Of a stretch of 64,000 nucleotides of DNA, positions 21,763 through 32,341 are shown in pieces (the first letter of the stretch is position 1; each line of letters opens with the position of its first letter). This DNA is from Clonostachys chloroleuca (lineage: Eukaryota; Ascomycota; Sordariomycetes; Hypocreales; Bionectriaceae). A model generated the notes under the pieces. It was not told the DNA's origin. It searched no databases and saw only the letters and a program-made list of their open reading frames with translations. The position numbers were made by a program, and so were the translations under genes. Location: assembly GCA_037952775.1 (NCBI GenBank), contig JBANAY010000003.1, forward strand, positions 3,720,001 through 3,784,000. Direction: 5' to 3'.

Positions 21763-23787
21763 CTACTCAAGCCAAAACTCCTCATCTTCTAGCCCAAGCT
21801 TTTCGCGGATAATGGCCGAGCCCCTAGTCTCAAAATCCATCAGTCCATGTACGTATGCCACGTTGATGAATTGATACCTCTTTTCTCCATCACCGGAAGT
21901 GTCCTCCAGCGGCCTGAGGACGACAGGAACCTTCCCGCCATCCAGGCAGACGATGATATCATCCTCTTTCGCCGGCGGCATGATCAACACATACAGCCCG
22001 TTTGTTGTAGTTGAAAACACCCAGTCAGAGGTGATGTGTCTCCACATTGCGAGAATCCCAGGATTGACGAATGGCCTATCATCGTAACTGGGCTTTGTCT
22101 CGGGGTCAGTTGAGTCGTTCAGTTTCTGTAGCCATTTTGATCGTATCGCCGAGTCTTCTTCTTCCACCTGATTCTTTGTAATTCGGGTCATAGGATATGC
22201 CGCGCAGTCCACTACCAACGTCCGCCAAAAGGCCGTGAATGCCGGTTCACCTGTCACGTATGAATGATCCGACTCGGAGGCGGACAACACATCACATCCC
22301 AGGTAAAGCTTGAGCCATTCAAGCGGTATCCAAGTAGAACCCGCGCCCTTTTGCGTGCCGACGGAGTCTTGTTGCAAATTTGGACCAATTTGGCCCAAGA
22401 CCGTTCCTTTTGTATGGAGGACGGTCCCATTCATCACATGGCACGGTACCTTGCAAGACGGCCTGCCTGCCTGGAAGATCGACCTCTGAGCAAAAAGGTG
22501 AATTTGGCCACCTTTGGAGAAGTCAGCAGCCCAAGAAGGGAGTTTGTCTTGCCCTGTTGTGATTTCTTGGCCATCTGTAAAGGATATAAACCCAGTATTA
22601 GACGTCCAAGGACGTTGGCAGATGATATCGAGATTGCCCGACTCATTGATGATAGCAGAGGTAACACTGGCGAATACTTGCTGAGGGGTCAGCTCGTAAC
22701 TGATCTCAATGTTGATCTTGCCTGAGACTAGGCCCAATAGACCATATATCTTGTCTCGTGGATCGCTTGATTGTGTGTCCCGAAATCGCGCAAGAACATC
22801 CATTAGCTTGGACTCCCGGTGCCCAGCAGTGACTTCCTTCATGATCCGACGTTGATGATCAATCTTTTGTACGACCTCGAACATTCTCCCAACAAAAGGC
22901 TGAACGCTCTCGTGAGAGTATGTTGCGTGAAAGGCATCTGCATACGGTGTATCGCCCAAGAACTCGGAGATGATATCCCAATCGAGCGTATGTCTGCCCC
23001 CAACAAGCTGAATCTTTGGAGCCAAAGATAGCTCCTGCATCACCCACAACCGATTCCAAACCGTGGGGAAAGTCAGAATCCTTTTGAGTGCCGTTTGCTC
23101 GTCGTATGATAGGAGCCAACCTGAGCCATTTGCGGTGGCTGATAATTCTGCCTCCCTCCGCTTTATCTGAGCGGCCAATTCAGCATCAGGCACACCCTTT
23201 TCGCTCTGTTGTCTCTTCAAACTAAGCAACGACCTCTCTATCCGACTGTTCTTATAAGCAACCCATTTGTGGCCCATCACCCCCAGCACCGAGATGTCTT
23301 TGTCCGCGATGCCCCTCATCAACTGCATTCCCTCCCCGAGATGATCCTCACTTGGGTTCATGTAATGGGCTTGATCGACATGCGTGTTCGGTCCGAGCCA
23401 CAGCAAGTCGCGCTCACACTTTGAATAGATGGTTCGCATCAGCGTCACCTGATGACCCCGCTCCTGTGGCGACCTCTGATTGATGCAGATAGCATCGATC
23501 CAGAGGATTCGGGGTATTTCCTCATGACGCAAGGCACGGAGGGCTGAATCCAGATTGGGCGTCACAAACAGGGTCTGCTCATTGACGAGGATGCGTTCGG
23601 TGAACTCGGGTGCACCCCAGGCGTAAGACAAGCTTTCGTACGGCGGAGTAGAACGCAAAGACACGACCTGGAGTTGTCCTACGAGAGGTGCGTTGGGCTG
23701 GGGAGAAGGGAGAAGGGCGAAGAGCCTGATTTCCGGGACGGAGGTGGCCAAGTCTCCGTAGAGAGTTGGCTCTCTCATTTGCGCCAT
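21763..23787 (-). CDS. Heterokaryon incompatibility (HET) domain protein
   Basis: A 674-residue intron-free protein. The HET domain (PF06985) occupies about residues 45-190: it begins with YESLSYAWGAPE, continues with a strand ending in NLDSALRALR and contains the hallmark ILWIDAICINQRSPQERGHQ, followed by RTIYSKCERDLLWLG. HET proteins trigger a cell-death reaction after fusion of genetically different hyphae. The remaining 450 residues are of the variable type found in many subtelomeric or accessory HET proteins, with no WD40, ankyrin or NACHT repeat visible. The ATG at 23787 was chosen because the longer frame starts with a non-ATG codon and family members begin shortly before this segment. 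It lies next to the tRNA and at the left border of the PKS cluster, an accessory-type setting. Confidence 0.85.
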   Translation of the reverse strand: MAQMREPTLYGDLATSVPEIRLFALLPSPQPNAPLVGQLQVVSLRSTPPYESLSYAWGAPEFTERILVNEQTLFVTPNLDSALRALRHEEIPRILWIDAICINQRSPQERGHQVTLMRTIYSKCERDLLWLGPNTHVDQAHYMNPSEDHLGEGMQLMRGIADKDISVLGVMGHKWVAYKNSRIERSLLSLKRQQSEKGVPDAELAAQIKRREAELSATANGSGWLLSYDEQTALKRILTFPTVWNRLWVMQELSLAPKIQLVGGRHTLDWDIISEFLGDTPYADAFHATYSHESVQPFVGRMFEVVQKIDHQRRIMKEVTAGHRESKLMDVLARFRDTQSSDPRDKIYGLLGLVSGKINIEISYELTPQQVFASVTSAIINESGNLDIICQRPWTSNTGFISFTDGQEITTGQDKLPSWAADFSKGGQIHLFAQRSIFQAGRPSCKVPCHVMNGTVLHTKGTVLGQIGPNLQQDSVGTQKGAGSTWIPLEWLKLYLGCDVLSASESDHSYVTGEPAFTAFWRTLVVDCAAYPMTRITKNQVEEEDSAIRSKWLQKLNDSTDPETKPSYDDRPFVNPGILAMWRHITSDWVFSTTTNGLYVLIMPPAKEDDIIVCLDGGKVPVVLRPLEDTSGDGEKRYQFINVAYVHGLMDFETRGSAIIREKLGLEDEEFWLE

Positions 23788-24875
23788 GACGCCAGGTGTG
23801 GTTTGGAGGCAATCGGGTAAACATACCATTTGGCAAAAATGCCAGGTTAACATCTCTGGGCCTAAGTAATCCACTAAATAGGCCTGTAGGTTGAACATAT
23901 AGGCCACGTACATAGCTCTTATAGCTGATGTCAGACGTGGCTGACTCCCTAAAAGATCCACTACTTAATATCAAACCTGAAAGGCGGTCAACAAGGTGTA
24001 GGTATTGCTCAACTCTGTCCTCGCATGATCTAAGAGAAGTCCATCCTACGAGATATACTATTTATGATACAGGCAGAAGTATCTAAGAGAGATTAATGTG
24101 CATGCTGGCACGCCCTTATCCCAAAATTGGCATGAATGGTCTGACCGCGGAGAGTATTTTCCTGAAGCATCAGGTTGGCAGACCTGGAATTGACGTTGAA
24201 AGAGCAGTGATACTGATAGTGCTACCTGAGAACTCGCTATTGTACCAAGCTCTATCCTCCTCCACCATTCGGGCTACCCCATCCATATACGCTTGTAAGC
24301 AAATTGATAAGCTAGGCACTTCCTGGAACAACCAACGGCATCCGCGATGCTGGCTCAGCACGTGTCGCCCCAGATTTGGCTGCAATGCGACTCTGTTTGA
24401 CTTTTATGCACGCAACGATCGCGTCTAGGGCTTGGTGATGATTTTGAAATACCTAAAATGCATTGGTAGGGAGAAGTCAATTCAAGTAGGTTTCCATAAA
24501 TGGGTGAGTTCGCATTCTGCTCCTTGCTCTTGGTAAACGTGCTTGACTTCTTCAACACACCATGTCTAGAAAAGTGAAAATCCTATTTAATTATTAGGTC
24601 AATGGAAGTACAGATGTAAATTACCCTTATGTATTACACATCCGTTACGCCGCAATGTCAACCCTTTCTCGTGGTCCGGGGCCGTTAAGGAGTCGAAATT
24701 ACTCCGTACTCCGGCCCTGTTGCCCAAGCGCCGCAATCGAGCGGTTTTGATGAGAAATTAGAAAATTTATCGTTCCGCACCTTGAGATGAAGAGATATTT
24801 CAAAAGGGGGAGGCAGACACCGCCTCCTTGTACCCTTCCGCTCTCCACGCTTGGTTCGACAACTCTCCTTGAATC
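23788..24875. promoter_or_regulatory. Divergent promoter region, HET gene / FAD oxidase
   Basis: About 1.1 kb between two divergent genes. A frame at 24096-24428 has no domain or partner exon and is not called. Near the oxidase end (24701-24714) lies a doubled ACTCCG site like those elsewhere in the cluster. Confidence 0.5.
24701..24714 (+). promoter_or_regulatory. Doubled ACTCCG site upstream of FAD oxidase
   Basis: ACTCCGTACTCCGG, about 160-175 bp before the oxidase ATG. It shares the ACTCCG half-site with elements near the other cluster genes and holds CCG/CGG triplets as expected for a Zn2Cys6 regulator. Binding is inferred, not shown. Confidence 0.4.
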
Positions 24876-26749
24876 ATGACTATCCTCCATCACTCTGTGC
24901 TGCGTGCCCTCCTTCTCCTTCTTCTTCTGGAGACAGCCAGATATGTCAACGCATATCCTGAGAAGAATCCAAAGATACGAGTTGCGAAACGAACCTCCGA
25001 AGAAGACAGGTCCACCAAATGTAGATGCTTCCCTGGAGATGCCTGTTGGCCAACCCAAGAGGAGTGGAATGCCTTGAATCAATCCGTTGATGGCCGGCTT
25101 GTGGCCACAGTACCGATTGGGTCGGTTTGCCATGGAAGCACCACATACAACGCTGAAAAATGTGCAAATCTCAAAGCTGCGTGGAATGTGCCCGAGACAC
25201 ATACCGATACATCGAGCTCAGTTCTGGCTCCGTTCTTCGCAAATCAGAGCTGCGATCCCTTCTTACCGAGGGACAGCCAATGTGTGATTGGTACTTACGT
25301 CCAATATGCCATTGACGTGGCCAATGTCTCTCATATACAACGTGCGCTCTCGTTTGCTAAGAAGAATAATTTACGTTTTGTTATCAGGAACACTGGTCAT
25401 GATTACTTTGGGAAATCCACAGGCGCTGGTGCTTTGAGCGTATGGACGCACCATCTGAAGAGTTTTGACCTCGTCGACTTTAATTCCCCTTCATATACCG
25501 GGAAGGCGATCAAAGTAGGCTCTGGAATTCAGGGCGGGGAGATTCTTCCACTTGCTTTTAAACAAGGCTACGCCATCGTTGCCGGGGTCTGCCCAACTGT
25601 CGGTCCTGCTGGAGGATTTACCCAAGGCGGAGGTCTCGGACCCTTGACTTCCAAGCACGGATTCGGAGCAGACCAGGTTCTAGAATGGCAAGTTGTTCTT
25701 GCAGACGGAACTTTTGTCACGGCAACTCCAGAGAAATACACCGACTTGTACTGGGCCTTGAGCGGTGGTGGAGGCGGTGCATATGGTGTGGTTTACTCAG
25801 TGACTATAAAGGCCCATCCAAATGAGTTGACTACAGCGGCGAACCTTACCTTCGCAAATACAGGGGCATCCGATCCATTTTTCGAAGGTGTCGAGGCTTT
25901 CACCGCCATTGTTCCCTCGCTTACTGATCTAGGGGGAACAGCGCTATGGACAGTACGGTCTGGTGCTTTCTCTTTGGCCCCTGCGACGGCGCCTGGGGTT
26001 TCAAAGAAAACCATCGATGCCCTCTTTGAACCAGTGCTCAAGAAACTGGAGAGACTTAACATCACTTACTGTAAGAAATTTCGAGGCACACATGATGATT
26101 GGCGTAAACTTACATGAACAAACAGCCTATTCGTCAACAGAATTCCGAAGTTATTATGAGAGCTACTTGGCATACAATCCGCCAGCAAGTACCCCCGGAA
26201 TCCAAATCGGCGGGAGGCTCCTTCCCCGATCAGTAATCACCGAGAATGTTGACGGGTTGATCGGGACCATTCGCAGCATAGTTGGATATGGTGCGGCAGT
26301 GACTGGCGTCGCGTATAAAGCTCCGAGCACTCCCGCTGTGCCCAATGCTGTCAATCCGGAGCTGAGAAACAGTTTGGTTTCCCTACAAGTTGGAACGTAA
26401 GTAGGCAGAATCTTAGTCCTTTTGAAGGCTGAGCTGACTAAATGAACAACACGACAGCCTCTGGAACACAACGGACTGGGCAGCGAACATTAAAAACCAA
26501 AATCTGATTACAAACACACTCGTGCCATCATTAGCCAAACTCATCTCAGGTGGTGGCTCTGCGTATCTGAACCAAGCCGACTTCCGCGAACCAAAATGGC
26601 AACAGACCTTTTATGGCGTGAACTACAACACTCTCCTCTGCACAAAGAACAAGTATGACCCTGATGGTATATTCTGGGGAAATACCGTAGTTGGGAGTGA
26701 GAAGTGGAAAGAAACCGACGACAAGCGACTCTGTCGTGTACCTTCATAA
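24876..26749 (+). CDS. Secreted FAD-linked oxidase (BBE-like; AfoF/SorD type)
   Basis: Exons 24876-26070, 26126-26396 and 26458-26749, 585 residues. Introns have GTAAG donors and phases 1 and 2. An N-terminal signal peptide (LRALLLLLLLETARYVNA) sends it to the secretory pathway. The PCMH-type FAD-binding domain covers about residues 110-310. His175 in NTGHDY and Cys239 in VCPTVGPAGG stand at the two positions that bind FAD covalently in berberine-bridge-type enzymes, and a C-terminal BBE segment (YNTLLCTKNKYDPDGIFW) is present. Relatives in asperfuranone (AfoF), azaphilone and sorbicillin (SorD) clusters carry out late oxidations of the polyketide; the same role is inferred here. It is the leftmost cluster gene, tail-to-tail with regulator 1 with under 200 bp between them. 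Substrate cannot be told from sequence. Confidence 0.85.
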
Positions 26750-26932
26750 GGTGAGATCGTTTTGTCTGGGAATTACAGCATGACGTAGATATATGTTAAT
26801 GCTAGCTGAGCATGGTAGTCAATATGTTGGGGTTCGATATGCGATGTGAAGATAATCCTGTGAAGTAAGCAACATGTATGTAATACAGAATATAGCATCA
26901 AAAATTTTCACAATTTTACTTCATTGCCCTTC

Positions 26933-29147
26933 TTAGCTCTCAGGGAAATCTTCCATGCCAAATACAAAATTATCAAAATCAAAGCCCACATCCTCGAAGA
27001 GATCGCCAAAAGAGAACCCAGACGTCCCGTCAAGTGGCACGCCTACATTGCAGTTATTAGAGGATGGGAATTTTGTTTGTAAGATCCTAGCCGATAGTGT
27101 CTCAAACGTGTGGATGCATTGCTGGACGTAGGCGCTGAGGTGTGTATGTGCTCGAAGGGCTGATAAAACAATGCTCCATGAGTCCGACACGGATGGAGTG
27201 TACAGATCGGATGCAAACATTGCGGCCAAGAAGATGGTTCCAGCGATGTGTAAGTAGTAGACTCGGTACCACCATGGTAGAAGGCTGATCGATTCAGTTG
27301 GTGGAGTGAGAGTTTGGTTGATGAGAAATGCGATGTTTTGAGCTGCCTCAATACACATTGCAGAAGAGTCTTTCAACAGCCGGTCGATTAGGCTCGGAGT
27401 GCTCGAAGAGGGCTGGAAATTCACTTGCTGGGGTTTCATTGAGTAGAACCGAGCAAGCATGGGCCGAAATAGGAAAATACGTGAATGTAAGAGACTAGGG
27501 CACCGCTATTAGCAACAGGGAAGGCTACAATAAGAAGGTTCCCCTTTGGCGAAGGAGACGCCTCGAACTTGCTTACCGTAGCTGAAGCAGGTATCCTTCA
27601 GCTCGCGAAGCTCGGTCGGTAACCCGTGGAAGGTTTTGTAGCTGCCACTCGTCCGGTAGACCTTTCTCCCATTTGGTTAAACAAGAGTCGAGCTGCACGG
27701 CGACCGAAATGTAGTCATCGTGTTGATACAGACGCGGGAGACCTAAGCTAGAGGCGAGCCCGTTCCGTGTCTGTGTTTGGGCTAGTTGGATCTGATTTCC
27801 AATTTCATGAAGCTCCATTTTGCGCCTCAGCTTATCAGCATGCTCAGCACCTATATGGGAGGTGCCAGTCGCCGCCGGAGAATTCGTCTTCATGGGTAGG
27901 TGGACCAAAGATGGCACTGATGTCCTGCCTAGTGACCAGGAAACGCACCTAATTAGAGTCAGTAATGGGCCTCATTATCTCTGATATGAGCAGCGAGTGA
28001 CACCTACCGATCCAAGGCAACGCAACTGACCCAAACCCGATGCTTCAGTTTGGCATCACTGGAAGAGTCTCTGGTCGATAAAGATTCCGGTAAGTGGCAG
28101 CACATGCCTTGCGCGATCCTCACGGCCAATCCGGCGGTCATCCAGGTTTTTTGTTGGTTATTTGTGCAGTGCAGATACCGGTTCATGAGCATCAGACTCT
28201 GCACCAACTCAATAGATCCGGGCTTCCAAAGAATGGCCTCTGGACGGAGAAGAGCCCACGCGCGCTGGAAGTAGTGGCTAGCCTCCGCGTCTCGCTTCTC
28301 CAAAGGGATAGATTCTTGTCGCTGAACGGCCAAAGCGATGACGATATTGAAAATGCACAGCCAGGTGTCACGGTCTGCATGAGGTAATGCTCCTGAGCCC
28401 GCATAAACGGCTTCATAATCCTGTGAGAAGCGTTCGCGATCCAGAACTGGCTCCACTGGGTCGATGTATTGCCAGTATATATCAATTAGTTTGTCTGCAT
28501 ACTCGCGAGGCGGTAGTGTGTAGCCAAAGCCAAGCTGCGGATTTAGAAGGTCTATTTCGCCAAATAGAGGCGCATCCACGAAAGGAACAAGATTTGAAGT
28601 AGTAGCTGGAACTACGCCGGCTCTGACATCAATTGCAGCGGCGACCTCGCCTGCAAAGCGGCCATGGGCGGCATAACATACTCGGCTCTGATCCGACTCC
28701 GGTTCAGAGTCTTGGCTTGTCGCTGGAGTGGCGATTGGTGTTGCTGAAATCGAAGAAGGTTCAGAAGAGCGATCCTCCACGGCTGAAGGAGAGGGAAATA
28801 CGGGTGTAGGTAGTATGGGCTTGTGATGGTGTTTTGGCGGAGTAGATTCCTGGTTGACTGGCGGCGGATGTTGAGCTTGTTGCTCGAGAGGGGCGGAACC
28901 CTGGCTGTAAGCGCAGGTTTTCCCTCTGGCCTGGCATCTGTTACATACTGTAGGCGCAAACATGTCGTATCAGCAAACATCTCATGCACGGATGAGGTCG
29001 GAGATTGAAGGGATACCCACCTGGCCGCCCTCCATCACACTTGATCTTCCTTAGTCGACAAGCTTGACAGGCGCTCGTGACTTTTAGGCGCTGCCTGTGG
29101 AATGGTTTGCTCAGTTCATGCCGTCGCTCATCAGGCCGAGAGTCCAT
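26933..29147 (-). CDS. Zn2Cys6 transcription factor 1 of the PKS cluster
   Basis: Exons 29147-29021, 28947-28008, 27948-27577 and 27494-26933, 666 residues. The binuclear zinc cluster is complete at residues 27-54 (C27-x2-C30-x6-C37-x6-C44-x2-C47-x6-C54, core CQACRLRKIKC). It is split by intron 1, which falls after GGRP, a common place in this family. A Ser/Pro linker and a Fungal_trans middle homology domain follow (about residues 190-480; GFGYTLPPREYADKLIDIYW, CVALDRCVSWSLGRTSVPSL), and the C-terminus is acidic (FGDLFEDVGFDFDNF), a likely activation region. Its place between oxidase and exporter suggests a pathway-specific activator comparable to AfoA. It is divergent from the exporter across a 409-bp promoter. 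Confidence 0.85.
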
Positions 29148-29556
29148 TTTATCAGATTCAGGGTAGTTCTTTCTACAGGCTCTCGGCCGACACGGGCCGC
29201 CAAAACAATGAATCGAGAGAGTTGGTGATGATGTTGTGGTGAAGATGAATATCAGCCAATGATCATGCTATCCGCTCTCTCAAATGCAACCCACAGCGGA
29301 TCGATATTTGATTGGCTGAACTGGCAAATTGATTCGGGCTGACAAATATGAACCTCAAGACATAAGCCAATGAGATACGCTTCCGCCCTCTGTCTGCCTC
29401 TTCCTGCTGGGAAGCTCCGAGCCTTCGTCACTCATATCGAATGTTTGTTAAATATTTATTTCTTTGATCTCCTAGAATTCCTAGAATGACAAAATACCAC
29501 CTCTATGTCGCTTTTCCAGCGCGTTCTTGGTGGATTGTTAAGTTCTCTGCGCCAAT
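29148..29556. promoter_or_regulatory. Divergent promoter, regulator 1 / MFS exporter
   Basis: 409 bp shared upstream region. It contains the repeated sequence ATTGGCTGA/AGCCAAT (around 29250 and 29320), i.e. CCAAT boxes in both orientations, and a GCTCCGAG near 29414 that only weakly resembles the cluster ACTCCG site. Confidence 0.5.
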
Positions 29557-31252
29557 ATGTCTTCTCCAACCGATAGCGACAAGGCACCGACTGCCACCGA
29601 TGTCGAGAAATCACATGCCTTTGATGGGAAAGGAACAGAGGAAGATCCCTTTGTGGTAGAGTTCGTCAAAGATGACCCGGAAAATCCCATGAATTGGGGA
29701 CAGTTCAGGAAGTGGTTCATTACAACTATTGTCACTCTGTCTGTCTTTGCGGTCACATATACCTCCTCGGCATACTCTGTCTCTTCCCGGGAGATCATTG
29801 AAGAGTTCAACATTAGCAATGTGGTGTTCATTATCGGCGTTACTCTCTACGTGCTCGGTTTTGCAATTGGACCTGCACTATGGGGTCCCTTGGTAAGCAC
29901 AGATTGCCATGATCTCCTACTCTCTTGCGTTTAAACGAGCTGACGATTTATTTTTATTTTTAGTGAGTTCTTCAGATCGAAAATACTAGGGTATCTGCAT
30001 CTAGCTAACCACGAGCGATATCATACAGGTCAGAACTTTATGGACGACAGATTCTTTGGGTAGTATCCCACATTGCCATGGTGGGATTCATTGGAGGCTC
30101 TGCTGGAAGCAAAAATATCCAGACACTTCTCATACTGCGATTCTTTGGTGGCACATTTGGAGGCTCGCCTCTGGTCAATTCTGGCGGCGCTATTGCCGAC
30201 ATCTTCCCCCTGCCCAGAGAGGTCTCGCCATGACACTGTATTGTGTCGCTCCCTTTCTCGGCCCCATTCTCGGCCCAATCATCGGAGGGTTCATCTCTGA
30301 AGGCGCTGGATGGAGGTGGGTTCAAGGGGTCTGCTGTGCCTTCATTGGCATTGTTGGCATCCTTGGCATTGTGCTCGTCCCTGAAACATACGGTCCGGTT
30401 CTTCTCCTCAGAAAGGCCCGCAAATTGTCGAAAGCAGACGGCAAGGTCTACATCAGCGTCCTCGACAAAGGCCAGGGCAAGAAGAAGCCATCTGAGGTTT
30501 TCCAGAGGGCACTGGTGCGACCGTGGGTATTGCTCTTCAAAGAGCCCATTGTTCTCGTGGCCTCGGTCTACATGGCCATCATCTATGGTACCGTGTACAT
30601 GTTCATGGCTGCCATGCCCATCGTCTACGGCAAAGATCGTGGCTGGGGCGAGGGCATTGTCGGGCTTTCTTTCTTGGGCATTGCCGTCGGAATCGTCATC
30701 GGTTTGATCTGTGCAATCTACGACAACAATGGTAGATTCATGAAGCTTCTACTGGCCAAAAAATCTACTCCGGAGTCCCGCTTGCCACCAGCAATGGCTG
30801 GCGCTGTCGCTCTACCGGTCGGAATGTTCCTCTTTGCCTGGACCAACTATAATTGGATTCACTGGTCCGTGGGTATTATTTTGTCCGCGCCATTTGGCTT
30901 CGGTTGTGTTCTTGTTATCCTGCCAATTGTCAACTATCTCATCGATGCTTACACCATCTACGCAGCGTCCGTCCTGGCAGCTGCCGCTATCTTTCGCGCC
31001 GTCGTCGGTGCTGTGTTCCCTCTTTTCACGCCCCAGATGTATCAAAATCTAGGGAATCAGTGGGCAAGCTCCATACCGGCCTTTTTGACGCTGGCTTGCA
31101 TGCCATTCCCTTGGGTAATGCATCGTTATGGAGGGGCGCTGAGGATGAAGTGCAAATATGCCTTTGAGGCAGCTGAGATGATGAAGCGAATGCAGATGCA
31201 GCAAGTTCAGGCAGCAGAGAAGACCGAAGAAGAGACAAACCGTTCAGAGTAG
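29557..31252 (+). CDS. MFS exporter of the cluster (AfoB-like), stwintron and apparent frameshift
   Basis: DHA1-type efflux pump with an N-terminal DPENPMNWGQFRKWF motif, 12 membrane segments and a central loop after GPVLLLRKARKL, about 519 residues if the reading frame is bridged. Coding blocks are 29557-29891 and 30029-31252. Between them lie two interlocked introns: removing 29893-29963 (GTAAGC...TTTTTAG) joins G29892 to TGAGT and so creates the donor of a second intron (29892 plus 29964-30028). Only this two-step order gives the family-typical WGPLSELYGRQILW junction. Farther on, the frame from 30029 stops at 30231, while the conserved continuation QRGLAMTLYC is in another frame; the shift maps to a run of five C at 30206-30210 where one base appears to be missing. 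If the shift is real the exporter is truncated; if it is a sequence error the gene is intact. Confidence 0.75.
29892..30028 (+). other. [D1,2] stwintron (nested introns)
   Basis: Internal intron 29893-29963 (71 nt, donor GTAAGC, CTGAC branch, TTTTTAG end) separates bases 1 and 2 of the external donor G|TGAGT. The external intron is then G29892 plus 29964-30028 (66 nt, GCTAAC branch, ATACAG end). A single intron between the outer sites gives the wrong phase, and the stretch between the two canonical pairs begins with an in-frame stop, so a normal exon is excluded. Confidence 0.7.
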
Positions 31253-32341
31253 GGAATCAGGGAGCCCAAGCATCGAGTGATGGCTCAAATTGGAGGATGA
31301 GCTGTCAAGAGGAGATCACAGCCGAAGCTTTCCATAATGCTGGCTTGGACAGGGTGGAACTGGGTTGATAAAAAAATATCTCACAGTTTTCTGAATGGGT
31401 AATTTTCACTAGAAAACTTTCATTTAAATAAAAATCATTTATGTCACATAATGTCTAACTGCCTACTAAGAGAGGCGTCTTCAGTTTGGATTATAGCGAG
31501 CCTCTGGAGGTTTGATACCGCTATCATGAGCTGCGCTCAATGCCAGACACTAGAGGTATTGGTCTACGATACGGGCCTGTCGGTGCAGCAAAGGACAAAA
31601 ATTGTGATCCCATGTTATGAGGCAATATTGGGATTGCTCGAGGAAGAAACAAGATCGGCGCGTTCCCTTGTGCTCTCTAGCATCATGTGGCAGTCAGAAA
31701 TATTGAACTTTGAAGGCGAATACGGCATCACTGATACATGGATTAAACCATTATCAATGATCAAACGATTTAGTTGTTTGAATAAAGCTAGATGGAACAT
31801 CCGATAAGCCTGTATGATTTGACTGGTAGCTCAAACCACACCATCAGTTTGAATACAACATCACTTTTGGAGACCTGCCTTGAAAGATGTGTTTAGTCTA
31901 GGAGGGCCAAGTCAGGAGGGGGTAAGCAACGGAAAGACCGTCCCGGAAAGCGACCAGTGCGACAGCACCGGCAAAGTTGTGCCGAGAGCAACTCCGCAGA
32001 CAAACAAAGAAACTCCGGAGTCCGTAGCATGGGGGGGCATGGATGTTGCTGGGTAAGTCCGAGTGGCGATGTCGAAGAACATCAGGATACCATGTACATC
32101 TTCAGACATGTGGTCAAAGATAAGCCCTGTCAGAGAATTGGAAACTACGACTTTGATGACAACGACTCAAAGATGACTGGGGGTGGAATTCCGTATCGCC
32201 ACACTTGAGGTTCCTTGTTCGTCTAAACTTTGGCGCGAGCCTGGGATACAATCCTTCCAGTCGCTTCGTGAACTCAATTACTCGAAAGGCCAGAAAGATC
32301 ACTTAGTGTTATTTCCTACCCGAGAACGCAAACAGCCCAGC
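31253..32341. promoter_or_regulatory. Intergenic, promoter of the FSH1-type hydrolase
   Basis: About 1.1 kb. A 118-codon frame at 31451-31807 shows no domain, start context or partner exon and is not called. The palindromic cluster element at 32008-32024 and a further AACTCCG at 31990 lie in the last 350 bp. Confidence 0.5.
32008..32024 (+). promoter_or_regulatory. Palindromic 17-nt element A (ACTCCGGAGT core)
   Basis: AGAAACTCCGGAGTCCG, about 320 bp before the hydrolase ATG. The same 17 bases occur in reverse orientation at 40104-40120 upstream of the monooxygenase. The core is a perfect palindrome containing CCGG, compatible with a dimeric Zn2Cys6 factor. Binding is inferred. Confidence 0.5.

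Noticed and set aside
24096..24428. 110-codon plus-strand frame upstream of the FAD oxidase
   Set aside because: Lies in a promoter region, overlaps minus-strand frames of similar quality, and has no recognisable motif.
31451..31807. 118-codon plus-strand frame between exporter and hydrolase
   Set aside because: No domain, no partner exons, AT-rich context and no start context; more likely chance or a remnant that cannot be identified.
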